Shown piece by piece: positions 7,414-15,656 of a DNA stretch of 44,702 nucleotides. Source of the DNA: an uncultured Alphaproteobacteria bacterium (GTDB lineage Bacteria > Pseudomonadota > Alphaproteobacteria > Caulobacterales > Aquidulcibacteraceae). A model generated the notes under the pieces. It worked only from the letters and a program-made list of their open reading frames with translations. It had not been told where the DNA came from and did not search any database. A program made the translations under genes and the position numbers. The first letter of the stretch is position 1; each line of letters begins with the position of its first letter. The stretch lies in the NCBI GenBank assembly GCA_902826245.1, contig CADEEA010000022.1, positions 1-44,702 of the forward strand. Direction: 5' to 3'.

Positions 7414-8546
7414 GCCGCACTCTTCGGCGCGAAATGGGGATGCACCAACGCGCCGGCGCGGCTCAACATCGCTCCTTGAATAATCTCATCGTCCCAGTGC
7501 GGGGCAAACGCCTTGCTGTCTTTGTCAGTCAGCAGCGGCAACAGCGCCAGAAAGTTGCGTGCATAGAGCGCCGAGGAATCGGCGGGCAGCCGCGCGGGCA
7601 GATTGGTGAAGCCCATAATTTTGACGCCGCCGATTTCGACCAGCTGATCGGGCTTCGACAGCGGACAATTGCCGCCCTGCGCGACGGCAAGGTCGACGAT
7701 TACCGAGCCGGGGCGCATCGACTTCGCCTGCGCTTCGCTCACCAGCACTGGTGCAGGCCGGCCTGGGATCAACGCGGTGGTGATGACGATGTCCTGTTTG
7801 GCGATGTGCTCGGAGATCAACGCCGCCTGCTTGGCCTGATATTCGGCGCTCATCGCCTTGGCGTAGCCGGCGGCTGTCTCGGCCTGCTTGAACTCGTCGT
7901 CCTCGACGGCTACGAATTTCGCGCCCAGGGAAGCCACCTGCTCTTTCGTGGCCGGGCGCACATCAGTGGCGCTGACCACCGCTCCCAAGCGCCGCGCCGT
8001 GGCGATCGCTTGCAAGCCGGCGACGCCCACCCCCATGATAAACACCCTCGCCGCCGCCACCGTGCCGGCGGCCGTCATCATCATAGGAAACACGCGCCCG
8101 TAGAGCGCCGAGGCTTCAATTACCGCGCGATAGCCGGCGAGGTTGGCCTGGCTCGACAACGCGTCCATCGATTGCGCGCGCGAGATGCGAGGAATGAATT
8201 CCATGGCCAGCGCATCGATCTTGGCCTTGGCTAGGGCGTCAATGACGCCGCGATCGGCGTAGGGCTCCAGCAAAGACACAAGACCCGCACCCGCGCGCAT
8301 CGTCGCGATCTCGGATTCGGTGGGGCGGCGCACCTTGAGCGCCAGATCGGCGCCAGCGAGCCCGCCATCGCTTGCAAGCTCAGCGCCCGCTGCTTTGAAC
8401 GCCTCGTCGGTGACGCTGGCGCTCAACCCAGCTCCGGTTTGCACCACGACCTGGTGGCCGGCGGCGACGATCTTCTTGACCGTGTCGGGCGTCGCCGCCA
8501 CGCGCGTCTCGCCGGGCGCACTCTCCTTGAGGATGGCGATGCGCAA
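7410..8546 (-). CDS. pntA1: NAD(P) transhydrogenase subunit alpha part 1 (NAD-binding)
   Basis: 378 residues, the normal size of the soluble NAD(H)-binding part. It opens MRIAILKESAPGETRVAATP, the alanine dehydrogenase/PNT N-terminal motif. SRAQSMDALSSQANLAGYRA is the PNT signature. GVGVAGLQAIATARRLGAVV followed by SATDVRP is the dinucleotide-binding loop. ALIPGRPAPVLVSEAQAKSM and VIVDLAVAQGGNCPLS complete domain I. It works in the cytoplasm on top of the PntA2/PntB membrane domain. The upstream oxidase-subunit-like gene ends 3 bases before it. Confidence 0.96.
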   Translation of the reverse strand: MRIAILKESAPGETRVAATPDTVKKIVAAGHQVVVQTGAGLSASVTDEAFKAAGAELASDGGLAGADLALKVRRPTESEIATMRAGAGLVSLLEPYADRGVIDALAKAKIDALAMEFIPRISRAQSMDALSSQANLAGYRAVIEASALYGRVFPMMMTAAGTVAAARVFIMGVGVAGLQAIATARRLGAVVSATDVRPATKEQVASLGAKFVAVEDDEFKQAETAAGYAKAMSAEYQAKQAALISEHIAKQDIVITTALIPGRPAPVLVSEAQAKSMRPGSVIVDLAVAQGGNCPLSKPDQLVEIGGVKIMGFTNLPARLPADSSALYARNFLALLPLLTDKDSKAFAPHWDDEIIQGAMLSRAGALVHPHFAPKSAA

Positions 8547-8549
8547 GCG

Positions 8550-8852
8550 TCAGCCCGCCATACCGCTGACGGTGCCGACAATTCCGCCGCCAATCGCGAG
8601 AAGAACCCATAGCGCAATCTGAACCGCCCAGAAGGCCCCGGCCATTCGGAACAAAAAGGCAGCAACCACGCCGATGATTACAAACACCAGCAATCCCGAC
8701 CACCATCCGTAGCCCATCGCAAACGCAAGCGTGGCGAGCGCTACGCCTTGGGCGAGCAGCACGCACGTCCACAATGTGGCGCCCAGGAAGGCCCCGAAGG
8801 TCTCGCGCTGCTCCTGAATTTCCATACCCCCGTTTGCGCCGCCTTGCGCCAT
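8550..8852 (-). CDS. aa3-type cytochrome c oxidase subunit IV-like small membrane protein
   Basis: 100 residues from the ATG at 8852, preceded by GGGAG at a good distance. The segment MEIQEQRETFGAFLGATLWT (starting near residue 10) matches the short subunit IV of bacterial aa3 oxidase ('MDI.eQe.TF..F...t.w'). In alphaproteobacteria this gene often precedes pntA. Unlike the usual ~45-70-residue, one-helix form, this one has further helices (YGWWSGLLVFVIIGVVAAFL and FWAVQIALWVLLAIGGGIV). It is the first gene of the pnt operon. The family assignment rests on the short motif and the neighbourhood. Confidence 0.65.
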   Translation of the reverse strand: MAQGGANGGMEIQEQRETFGAFLGATLWTCVLLAQGVALATLAFAMGYGWWSGLLVFVIIGVVAAFLFRMAGAFWAVQIALWVLLAIGGGIVGTVSGMAG

Positions 8853-9042
8853 AGCTATTTGCTCCCTGGTTTGGTCCAATCCGCCGGGGGTGTAGACCGC
8901 GCCGCCGCCTGGAACAAGTCGCGCCCGACCGCTCGAAATGAACGCAAAGCGGTCCCGCCCATGCGATCCTTGCTTGACAGCATACTGGCCTGCGGTTTGG
9001 CAGAGGTGGCGCGGGACCGAACCGGGCCGGTGGAGAATTGTC

Positions 9043-10056
9043 GTGAACACGCCTGAGGCACATTTCCGCCATGCCCGCCGATTGGGTGCTGGTTATGTGC
9101 CTAGGGCCCGCAGCGGGGCTTCCAAAGCCCGCCGTCGGCTCGCCGCAGCGCTGTCGCGGCAATGGCCGCTGGCGCTGGCGCTCGCCGTGGCGGTGGCGCT
9201 CGGCGGCGCGGCGATCGTGCGCGGCCCCCCGAGCCTCGACGGCTACGTATTCTGGAGCGGGGTCGGCGCATGCCTCGGTGCGGCGTTGGGCGTGTTGCGC
9301 GAGATGACGCGGCGCACCATCACTTCCGCTTCGGCGCTTTCTGGGCAACGCAACTTTCCGCTGCTCGGCGCCGCGCCCGAACTCAACGCTGCGAATCTGC
9401 GCGAGCTGCCGCCTGAGCACCGCACGCCTGCCGGGTGCCTTGCTTTCATGCCCGCCACCCCGTTCGCTACCTCGTTTCGCGATCTACAAGGCGCGTTCGC
9501 GAACGATCGACTGACGGTATTCTCCTGTTGCGCAGGCGACGACGGCGCGGGCCTTGCGGCCATGTGTGCGACAGCGAGCGCGCGTCAACAGGGCCGGCGC
9601 ACAATCCTGGTGGATTGCGACCCGCACCGCCGTTCGTGCACGCGGGCAATGGGTATCGAGCCGGACCATGGCGCAGCGCAAGCAATGCTGACGCCCGAGC
9701 GCTGGCGCGACTACGTGGTCGAGGAGCCGGAAACGGCGCTCACCTTTCTGCCAGCAACACCCGCGCGTTACCCCAGCTTGCTTGATGCGCCAGGCTGGCC
9801 GGCACTTTTGGAGCAATTGCAGGCTGAATACGATCTCGTGGTCGTCGCTTGTCCGCCATTAGCAAACGCACGCGCGATCGACAGCCTCGCCAGCCACAAG
9901 CCCGACCATGTCGTCCTCGTGGCGACCTGGGACCAGACTGCAGTCGCCGCCCTGAAACACGCGAGCCGCGCGCTTCGCGCCGGCGGCGCCCGGGTTGGCG
10001 TTTTCGTCGTCGGCGTGCCCGACGGTTATCGGTTTGGCAGACTTCGGCCGAGTTAG
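9043..10056 (+). CDS. BY-kinase/ParA-like membrane protein with degenerate ATPase motifs
   Basis: 337 residues from the GTG at 9043, with GGAG 7 bases upstream; the upstream extension (to 8938) has no ribosome-binding site and is atypical. Two membrane helices (about 41-60 and 67-85) are followed by a cytoplasmic domain arranged like CpsD/CapB tyrosine kinases. FSCCAGDDGAGLAAM (160-174) occupies the Walker A position but lacks the GKS/T lysine. RTILVDCDPH (186-195) is a good Walker A' motif. DLVVVACPP (264-272) occupies Walker B but has Ala in place of the Asp. This suggests a non-hydrolysing relative, perhaps a polysaccharide-export regulator, but no exopolysaccharide genes are nearby. There is no C-terminal tyrosine cluster. 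Confidence 0.7.
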   Translation: MNTPEAHFRHARRLGAGYVPRARSGASKARRRLAAALSRQWPLALALAVAVALGGAAIVRGPPSLDGYVFWSGVGACLGAALGVLREMTRRTITSASALSGQRNFPLLGAAPELNAANLRELPPEHRTPAGCLAFMPATPFATSFRDLQGAFANDRLTVFSCCAGDDGAGLAAMCATASARQQGRRTILVDCDPHRRSCTRAMGIEPDHGAAQAMLTPERWRDYVVEEPETALTFLPATPARYPSLLDAPGWPALLEQLQAEYDLVVVACPPLANARAIDSLASHKPDHVVLVATWDQTAVAALKHASRALRAGGARVGVFVVGVPDGYRFGRLRPS

Positions 10057-11399
10057 TCCTCGCCCCCCGCCGCGAGCATCATATCGGGGGCGATTGCGCC
10101 GCCGATGGCGATCGCCAGTTGCGGGAACACCGGGGCCAAATTGCCTGAGAATTCTTCCGCATGCGCCCAGTCGGGCGTCGCCGGTCGCGCCGCCACTTTG
10201 AAGCGTTTTGCGTCGACGCGCGCGTGGCGGAGCATGTCTTGAACAAACGGCGCACCTGAACCGCCGCCGACAGCGATGACTTGGATCTCGCTGCGCTTTT
10301 CCAAATGCGCGTGACGACAGGCTACCGCGAGGCTGTGGTCGAATGCGTGCTGCAGATTGCGGCGGAACTCGGCGAAATCGCGGTCACGTTCCAAATCGCT
10401 CCATTTGAGCACCAAAGTGCGCGTACCGTAACGCAACAGTGCCCGCCCATCATAGAGCAGGCTCTCCTTGATATCCTGCATTTGCCGCATCAGCAGATTC
10501 CAGAGCGCCGTCTGCTTCTGCAGCGAGCGCTGCGAGCCGCTGGCCTCGGTAGCCAGATTGGCGATCACGCGGTCGATGAACTCACCAGCTTGCTTTAGCG
10601 TCGCCCGCGCCTGTGGCAATTCGTAGATGCGTCCGCCGGAGCGGAACATGGCCGCAATATCGGTGGTGCCGGCGCCGACATCGACCACCACCATGTGCGC
10701 GGCGCTACGCTCAAGCCCGATCGACGTGTAAGCCGCCGCCGCTGAGGCCTCGAAGATCAATCCCATCTGCAGCGGGCGGGCGGCGCTCCTGGCCTCGCTC
10801 AACAGCTGTTCCACCGCTGCGATCTCCAGGCCTTCTGGTGCCAGCAGGCGCACGCCCGCCTTCTCCACCAGCGCCTCTGCTTCGGAGAACAGCGCCACGA
10901 TTGAGGTGTGCAAGCCAGCGCTGTCGCCGCTGCGCCAGGCGGGCGCTGCATAACGACGATTGGCGAAGCGCTCGCCAGCGAGTTCTGGGTCTTCCGCTTG
11001 CGCGCGCCCGATCGCGGCGGACAAGAACGCCAGATAGAGCACGATCAGATCGCGCATGGTGAAGAGCCGGTGCGGGTCGATTGCGGTTGGAGCGCGGGTC
11101 TTGAGTGCGCGGTCAAGGTCACTGACGCTCAGGAGAGTCTTGAACGAGCGCAGCGCCATGCGTCCATGGCGCGCATAAGCCTCCGCCCGCTCCAGCGCGG
11201 CAGCGCCGAACAACACCGCTTCGTCGGCGACGAACACCGCGCTCGGCAGCAGGAAAGCGTTGCCGCCTTCAAATCCCGCCAAGGCGAGCGGACGAACCCA
11301 GGCTGGATCGAAGCGCGCCCACGAATCCAGCGGCGCAGCGGCGGCCTTGGAGAAAGCCGTGCCAAAGTCGATGCACAGCGTCCAGGACGCCGCACTCAT
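10053..11399 (-). CDS. Hsp70-like ATPase without a substrate-binding domain
   Basis: 448 residues with the actin/Hsp70 ATPase fold. LCIDFGTAFSKAA (8-20) is phosphate-1, MVVVDVGAGTTDIAAM (central) is phosphate-2, and IQVIAVGGGSGAPFVQDML near the C terminus is the adenosine motif. The protein ends soon after the ATPase part, so the usual DnaK peptide-binding domain is absent. It overlaps the preceding gene by 4 bases (11396-11399); that gene encodes a GrpE-C-terminus-like protein. Its 3' end overlaps the convergent kinase-like gene by 3 bases. Function is unknown; a chaperone-like or assembly role is inferred. Confidence 0.85.
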   Translation of the reverse strand: MSAASWTLCIDFGTAFSKAAAAPLDSWARFDPAWVRPLALAGFEGGNAFLLPSAVFVADEAVLFGAAALERAEAYARHGRMALRSFKTLLSVSDLDRALKTRAPTAIDPHRLFTMRDLIVLYLAFLSAAIGRAQAEDPELAGERFANRRYAAPAWRSGDSAGLHTSIVALFSEAEALVEKAGVRLLAPEGLEIAAVEQLLSEARSAARPLQMGLIFEASAAAAYTSIGLERSAAHMVVVDVGAGTTDIAAMFRSGGRIYELPQARATLKQAGEFIDRVIANLATEASGSQRSLQKQTALWNLLMRQMQDIKESLLYDGRALLRYGTRTLVLKWSDLERDRDFAEFRRNLQHAFDHSLAVACRHAHLEKRSEIQVIAVGGGSGAPFVQDMLRHARVDAKRFKVAARPATPDWAHAEEFSGNLAPVFPQLAIAIGGAIAPDMMLAAGGED

Positions 11400-11785
11400 G
11401 CGCGCGCACGCGATCGCGATGCCGCGACCCGCGCTTTGACGAGCACCACTGCGCCCCGCGCCACCCCCGGAACCAAAATGCGAACCTCCTTGGGCGCGCG
11501 TGGCCCCCTGCCTGCAAATTCATGCCTCTCCGCATCGAACGGGGCGACCTCGCCTTCAACGCCGATACGCTCCAGGCCGCGACGGCGCGCAGCGCGCTGT
11601 AAAGACTGCGCGATCAGCGCCATCAGCGCTTTTCGCTTTCCAGGGGTCTGCGCGATATCCAATTCCGAGAAATCAGCGATCGCCTGGGCTAAAGCGCGGT
11701 CAGCCTGCGTCCACGAGGCCTCCGCCAACGTATTGGCGAGGCCCGCGATCTGCGGGCGGCGTCTGCCTCTCGTTTTGCCGGCCAT
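11396..11785 (-). CDS. GrpE-C-terminus-like protein, possible exchange factor for the Hsp70-like ATPase
   Basis: 129 residues from the ATG at 11785 (MAGKTRGRRRPQIAG), which has GAGA upstream; an ATG at 11812 would add nine residues. The middle is helical (WTQADRALAQAIADFSE, ALMALIAQSLQRAARR). The end, GVEGEVAPFDAERHEFAG then VRILVPGVARGAVVLVKARV, follows the beta domain of GrpE ('G..pfDp..HeA....V..v...Gy...g.vlrpA.V.V'). The long GrpE coiled coil is missing. The overlap with the Hsp70-like gene supports a working pair. The homology is my reading of a short motif. Confidence 0.6.
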   Translation of the reverse strand: MAGKTRGRRRPQIAGLANTLAEASWTQADRALAQAIADFSELDIAQTPGKRKALMALIAQSLQRAARRRGLERIGVEGEVAPFDAERHEFAGRGPRAPKEVRILVPGVARGAVVLVKARVAASRSRARA

Positions 11786-11858
11786 CGTTTGTCTCGCGCG
11801 TCGGCCCACCATACCTTGGCGGCGGCGCGGATAAAGGGCGCATTCGCATGCGGGTGAG

Positions 11859-12302
11859 TCAGCCTCGGTAGGCAGCCTCGCCGGGGCGCGGCTCGCGCTG
11901 CTTGATCGCCTTGAACAGACCGGTCCCCGTCATCAGCGTGTCGTCGCCGCGCCAAACGCGGCCGCGCACCACGTAAATGCCGCCCTCCTTGGAAAGCGTC
12001 TCCCCGCCGGCTTCAACCCAATCGCCCAAACGGGCGCTCGACAGAAAATCGCACGTCAGCCGAACTGTGACCCAAAAAGACGAAGTCTCAACCGAAACAA
12101 TATGACCCCACGCCACATCGGCGAACGTCATCAGCATGCCGCCATGGGCGTTGTTCATGCCGTTAACGTGATGGTCGCCGACACGGAAGCCCATGATCGG
12201 GCGCGCCCCGCTGCGTCGATAGAGCGGCCCTACATGGCCAATATAGCCGCGCGGCCAATTCAGCTGCTCGAAGCCTTCAGGTATTGCGGATTCGGAACTC
12301 AT
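11859..12302 (-). CDS. PaaI-like hotdog-fold thioesterase
   Basis: 147 residues from the ATG at 12302 ([14 protein letters not shown]); the frame is open to 12350 but the extra residues are atypical. The hotdog signature is clear: [20 protein letters not shown], where HGG..mt..D is the catalytic/CoA-binding loop. The C-terminal strands [11 protein letters not shown] and [20 protein letters not shown] are also typical. Such enzymes hydrolyse acyl-CoA thioesters in the cytoplasm; the acyl group is unknown. It lies downstream of a conserved hypothetical gene on the same strand. Confidence 0.85.
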   Translation of the reverse strand: MSSESAIPEGFEQLNWPRGYIGHVGPLYRRSGARPIMGFRVGDHHVNGMNNAHGGMLMTFADVAWGHIVSVETSSFWVTVRLTCDFLSSARLGDWVEAGGETLSKEGGIYVVRGRVWRGDDTLMTGTGLFKAIKQREPRPGEAAYRG

Positions 12303-12346
12303 CCGGCGACCATACGCAATCGCGCCGCGCCAGCCCAGCCAGCGAA

Positions 12347-12652
12347 TCACGCCGGCTCATCGTTGGAGTTCGCCGCGCGCTTGGCGCGGCCGCGGGGCAG
12401 GCCATTCACCAGGTCGCTACGAATTTCGTAGCGCGCAGCCCGAATAGCAGGGTGAAAGCCGACATTGTGCAGCGTCACCATCACGTCGCTACCGCGCTCT
12501 TTCCAATAGGCTTCGATCTTGCGGCGAAGCGAATCCGCTCCCTCGCGCGTGCAATAATCGATCAGCCCGCCAGCTCCCGGCGCAAACAGGGGCTCATCCA
12601 CCTCGTGAGGATCGAGAGGGAGTTCCGCGGCGCGTTGACTTGACATCGACAT
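12347..12652 (-). CDS. Conserved hypothetical protein
   Basis: 101 residues. The core [20 protein letters not shown], then [20 protein letters not shown], resembles a small protein I associate with alphaproteobacteria ('RIeaYW..rG..v.v.....GfhpA.R...[13 protein letters not shown]'), but I know no function for it. There is no signal peptide or membrane helix. The C terminus is basic (GRAKRAA). It sits 44 bases upstream of the thioesterase start, so the two may share a transcript. Confidence 0.65.
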   Translation of the reverse strand: MSMSSQRAAELPLDPHEVDEPLFAPGAGGLIDYCTREGADSLRRKIEAYWKERGSDVMVTLHNVGFHPAIRAARYEIRSDLVNGLPRGRAKRAANSNDEPA

Positions 12653-12799
12653 GGGCCTTCCAAGTGTTCCTGACGGTGCAAATGCCCTTTTCTTGCAGAG
12701 AGGAAAATCGCCCGAAAGTCTTGTTCGGCGGCCTATGCCGTTTGGGTTAATCCGTATGTGAATCTAACCTGAACGGTTTTTCCGTGCTTGGGTATCGGC

Positions 12800-13180
12800 A
12801 TGCGCAACGCCGCCCCCCTTGCAATCGTTATCGAAGACGATGCTGAAGCTGCCGACGCGTTAAGCCTTTTGCTCACCGATTTTGGCGCGCGCACCGTCGT
12901 CGGTTTGGACGGCGAGGACATCCTGCAGGCGCTCGGCGCGCGCACGGAGGCAGTGCGCTGGATCATCGCCGACTACAACCTTGGGCCAGGTCCAACAGGG
13001 GTTGCGCTGGCCCGCAAACTCAGACGAGCAGCGCCCCTGGCGCGGGTGCTCGTGCTGACTGGCGCGATCAGCGACCGCCCCGATCGCGACGCCCGCGACG
13101 CGGGCTACGAAATCATGCGCAAACCAGCCTCTGCCGACGCCATCGTCGGCTGGCTGGAGGCAAGCGGCGTCGATCACTAA
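12800..13180 (+). CDS. Receiver-only response regulator
   Basis: 126 residues from the ATG at 12800 (MRNAAPLAIVIEDDAEAADA); a TTG four codons upstream is less likely. It is a CheY-like receiver alone: acidic pair EDD (12-14), phospho-acceptor Asp58 in WIIADYN, Thr in VLVLTGA and Lys in IMRKPAS. With no output domain it must act by protein contact or as a phosphate shuttle. The hybrid kinase starts 70 bases downstream on the same strand and is the obvious partner. No promoter could be fixed with confidence. Confidence 0.9.
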   Translation: MRNAAPLAIVIEDDAEAADALSLLLTDFGARTVVGLDGEDILQALGARTEAVRWIIADYNLGPGPTGVALARKLRRAAPLARVLVLTGAISDRPDRDARDAGYEIMRKPASADAIVGWLEASGVDH

Positions 13181-13250
13181 AAATCACCGACGAGTATCGC
13201 TATCGCCTTTCGGCTTGTGACCTGCCTGCGCCACGGGCAGATGAGGGCGG

Positions 13251-14954
13251 ATGCCGCTGCAACACCGCACACTCAGAGCCGATCGCATCCTGAGGATTGC
13301 GATCATCATCGTCTCCATCCTTGTGACCGCCTTGTTGTTCCAACTGGGCGCGGAAAACAGACTGCATGGGGCCACCGTCGAAACCATCCTGGCGGCGCGC
13401 TCGGCGCGCGACGAGATGCAGGCGTTGACTGGCTCGCTTGCTGAAGTTGAACTGGCTCGTCGCGCTGTCCTGCAACGCGAAGCTGGCGCCGGTGCGCAGC
13501 TGGAGCAAGCTGCCGCGAACGCGCGTGAGCGGGTGGCGCGGTTGCGCCGCTTAGCGACGGAGGGCGACTCGGAGATGCTGACGGCGCACATAGGCGACGC
13601 CGTTGAAAAAAACCTCCGCTTGCCGGCGAGCGCCGCCTCCGGCGCGGTCGCTCAGACCCGCACCGAGCTGCGCCTGGCCATGGATTATCTCCGCCATGAG
13701 TTCAACCTGCGCAACGATGCGGCGCGCGAACGCGAGCGACGGGGCCGCGAGCGCCTTGCGCAGCTTGCATGGGGATTGGCGCTGCTTTCGCTAGCGGGCT
13801 CGGCCCTGGCGCTGTTCGTGCTGCGGCGCGAACGCGAGCAATGGCGTCTTGCCCATGCAGCGGAAGCAACAGCGCATGCGGCGGCCGCGGCCTCCGATCG
13901 GGCCAAGACCAGATTTCTCGCCTCCGCCAGCCATGACATGCGCCAGCCCTTGCACGCGCTTGCGCTTTACCTAAACGCGCTACGCAAGCGCGTGCAGGGT
14001 GATGAAGCGCGCGGCATTCTGGAGAAGGCCGAGCGCGCCACCCAATCCATGGTCGGCATGTTCGCAACTCTGCTCGATCTTGCGCGGGTTCAGGCCGGCG
14101 CCATCACGCCTGACATCGCCGACTTTCCGTTGCAGGACATATTTGACCGCATTCGCGGCGAACACCCCGGCGCCGACGTGCGTGCTGCGCCAACGAATAC
14201 TTGGATCCGCACAGATCAGGTGCTGCTGGAGCGTTTGCTGCGCAACCTCGTCGCCAATGCGTTGAAGCACGGCGGACGGTCCGCGACCCTTGAAGCTGAG
14301 CAGGTGACTGGCAAGGTCCGCATCGCCGTGCGCGACGACGGCCCGGGCCTCGCGCCCGAAGATCAAGGCCGCATCTTCGAGGAATTCGTGCGGCTCGACA
14401 CCGGCAAAGGCGGCGAAGGGCTGGGCCTTGGCCTGGCCATCGTGAAACGCATTTCGGACCTGCTCGATCTCGGCATTGAGCTGCGCTCTAACCTTGGTGA
14501 AGGAGCCGTGTTCCAAATCCACGCGCCTTTGGGCGCTGCGAGGCCTTCACCAACGCCCCAAAGGGCCGAGATCGCGCTGAACGCTGATGCGATCGTAATC
14601 GACGACGATCCCTTGGCGCTCGAGGCGCTGGCAGGCGCGCTGCGCGATCTGGGAATGCGGGTGCGCGCCTGCAGCAGTGAGCGCGAACTTGAAGCAGCGC
14701 TCAATACTAGCCCACCGCCCGCCCTGCTCGTCACCGACCTCCGCCTCGACGGACGTCTCGTCGGGCTCGATCTTGCGAACCGCCTCCGCCCTCGATTGGC
14801 GCCGCCGCAAGGCGTCATTGTCGTCACCGGGGACACCGCGCCTGAGACACTGAACGAATTGAAGGCGTCCGGTTATTCTTGGCTGATCAAGCCCATCGAC
14901 CCGGAAGAGCTGGCGCGCGCTGCCGCCGACGCCCTTGGGCTTAGACGGATTTGA
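13251..14954 (+). CDS. Hybrid sensor histidine kinase with C-terminal receiver
   Basis: 567 residues. Two membrane helices (about 13-31 and 170-191) enclose a helical periplasmic sensor. The HisKA box is SASHDMRQPLHAL with His228, the 'HDxRQPL' subclass. The N box is RNLVANALKHG (331-341), G1 DDGPG (362-366) and G2 GEGLGLGLA (388-396). A receiver follows (IVIDDDPLALEA; phospho-acceptor Asp496 in LLVTDLRLDG; Lys in LIKPIDP). Such hybrids autophosphorylate and pass phosphate to their own receiver. The neighbours are a receiver-only protein upstream and a LuxR-type regulator convergent downstream, with which its 3' end overlaps by 14 bases. The signal is unknown. Confidence 0.93.
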   Translation: MPLQHRTLRADRILRIAIIIVSILVTALLFQLGAENRLHGATVETILAARSARDEMQALTGSLAEVELARRAVLQREAGAGAQLEQAAANARERVARLRRLATEGDSEMLTAHIGDAVEKNLRLPASAASGAVAQTRTELRLAMDYLRHEFNLRNDAARERERRGRERLAQLAWGLALLSLAGSALALFVLRREREQWRLAHAAEATAHAAAAASDRAKTRFLASASHDMRQPLHALALYLNALRKRVQGDEARGILEKAERATQSMVGMFATLLDLARVQAGAITPDIADFPLQDIFDRIRGEHPGADVRAAPTNTWIRTDQVLLERLLRNLVANALKHGGRSATLEAEQVTGKVRIAVRDDGPGLAPEDQGRIFEEFVRLDTGKGGEGLGLGLAIVKRISDLLDLGIELRSNLGEGAVFQIHAPLGAARPSPTPQRAEIALNADAIVIDDDPLALEALAGALRDLGMRVRACSSERELEAALNTSPPPALLVTDLRLDGRLVGLDLANRLRPRLAPPQGVIVVTGDTAPETLNELKASGYSWLIKPIDPEELARAAADALGLRRI

Positions 14955-15570
14955 GCTTGGCGATAGCTTCCGCGCGAGTGCGCACGCCAAGCGCGCGGTA
15001 AATCGCCGCCAAGTGAATTTTGACCGTGCCTTCCGCGATCGCGAGCGTGCGCGCGATTTCCTTACTGGCGCGGCCTTTCAGCAATTCTTCGAGCACATCT
15101 TTCTGCCGCGCGGTCAGAGCGTCCATGACGAGCGTGTGCCTCTGGGCAATCTGGACAGCGCCTTGCTCACGTTTGCCGATATTGCTCGGAACATAGATGC
15201 GCCCGCTGAGCACCTCGCGCAGCGCGTTGGCGATTTCCGCCGCGGAGAGCGACTTGGGCACATACCCATGCACGCCCGCGCCCAAGGCGGCGAGAATTTC
15301 ATCGCGCCCCTCCCACGCGGAAACAACGGCGACCTTGGCGTCGGGAAATCCGTCCCGCAATGCCGCAAGCGTCTCCGCGCCCGCCATGCCGGGCATGCGC
15401 AGATCGACTAAGATGAGATCGCCGGCGCCTTCAGCGCTCAGGAGGTCCACCGCCTGGTCGAAAGTCTCGGCCTCGCGGACGCGCTCGGCGTTAAGATCGT
15501 CCACGAGCAATTGCCGCAGGCCGCTGCGAAACAATTCATGGTCGTCGGCAATCAGCACTGACAGGCCCAT
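14941..15570 (-). CDS. NarL/FixJ-type response regulator (receiver plus LuxR HTH)
   Basis: 209 residues from the ATG at 15570 (MGLSVLIADDHELFRSGLRQ); the frame continues upstream but that stretch is not receiver-like. The receiver has the DDHE acidic pair (9-12), Asp56 in LILVDLRMPG and Lys in GYVPKSLS. The C-terminal HTH is LTARQKDVLEELLKGRASKE followed by GTVKIHLAAIYRALGV, the LuxR DNA-binding signature. It is transcribed toward the hybrid kinase and overlaps its 3' end, which is consistent with a functional pair but does not prove it. Confidence 0.93.
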   Translation of the reverse strand: MGLSVLIADDHELFRSGLRQLLVDDLNAERVREAETFDQAVDLLSAEGAGDLILVDLRMPGMAGAETLAALRDGFPDAKVAVVSAWEGRDEILAALGAGVHGYVPKSLSAAEIANALREVLSGRIYVPSNIGKREQGAVQIAQRHTLVMDALTARQKDVLEELLKGRASKEIARTLAIAEGTVKIHLAAIYRALGVRTRAEAIAKLKSV

Positions 15571-15656
15571 TGCGGATGCTCCTCCGCGCGTTGCGGGAGT
15601 GCGCGTCAACATGCGCCGCCTACGGCTTCGGCACAACACAAATCGGGCGGCGAAGC

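Noticed and set aside
8974..9002. TTGACA with a possible -10 upstream of the kinase-like gene
   Set aside because: The matching -10 region (TTGGCA) is poor, so a sigma-70-type promoter is not supported.
12769..12778. 10-mer CTGAACGGTT shared with 39972-39981, both upstream of small regulatory-looking genes
   Set aside because: Shared 10-mers are expected many times by chance in a window of this size, and flanking bases do not align.
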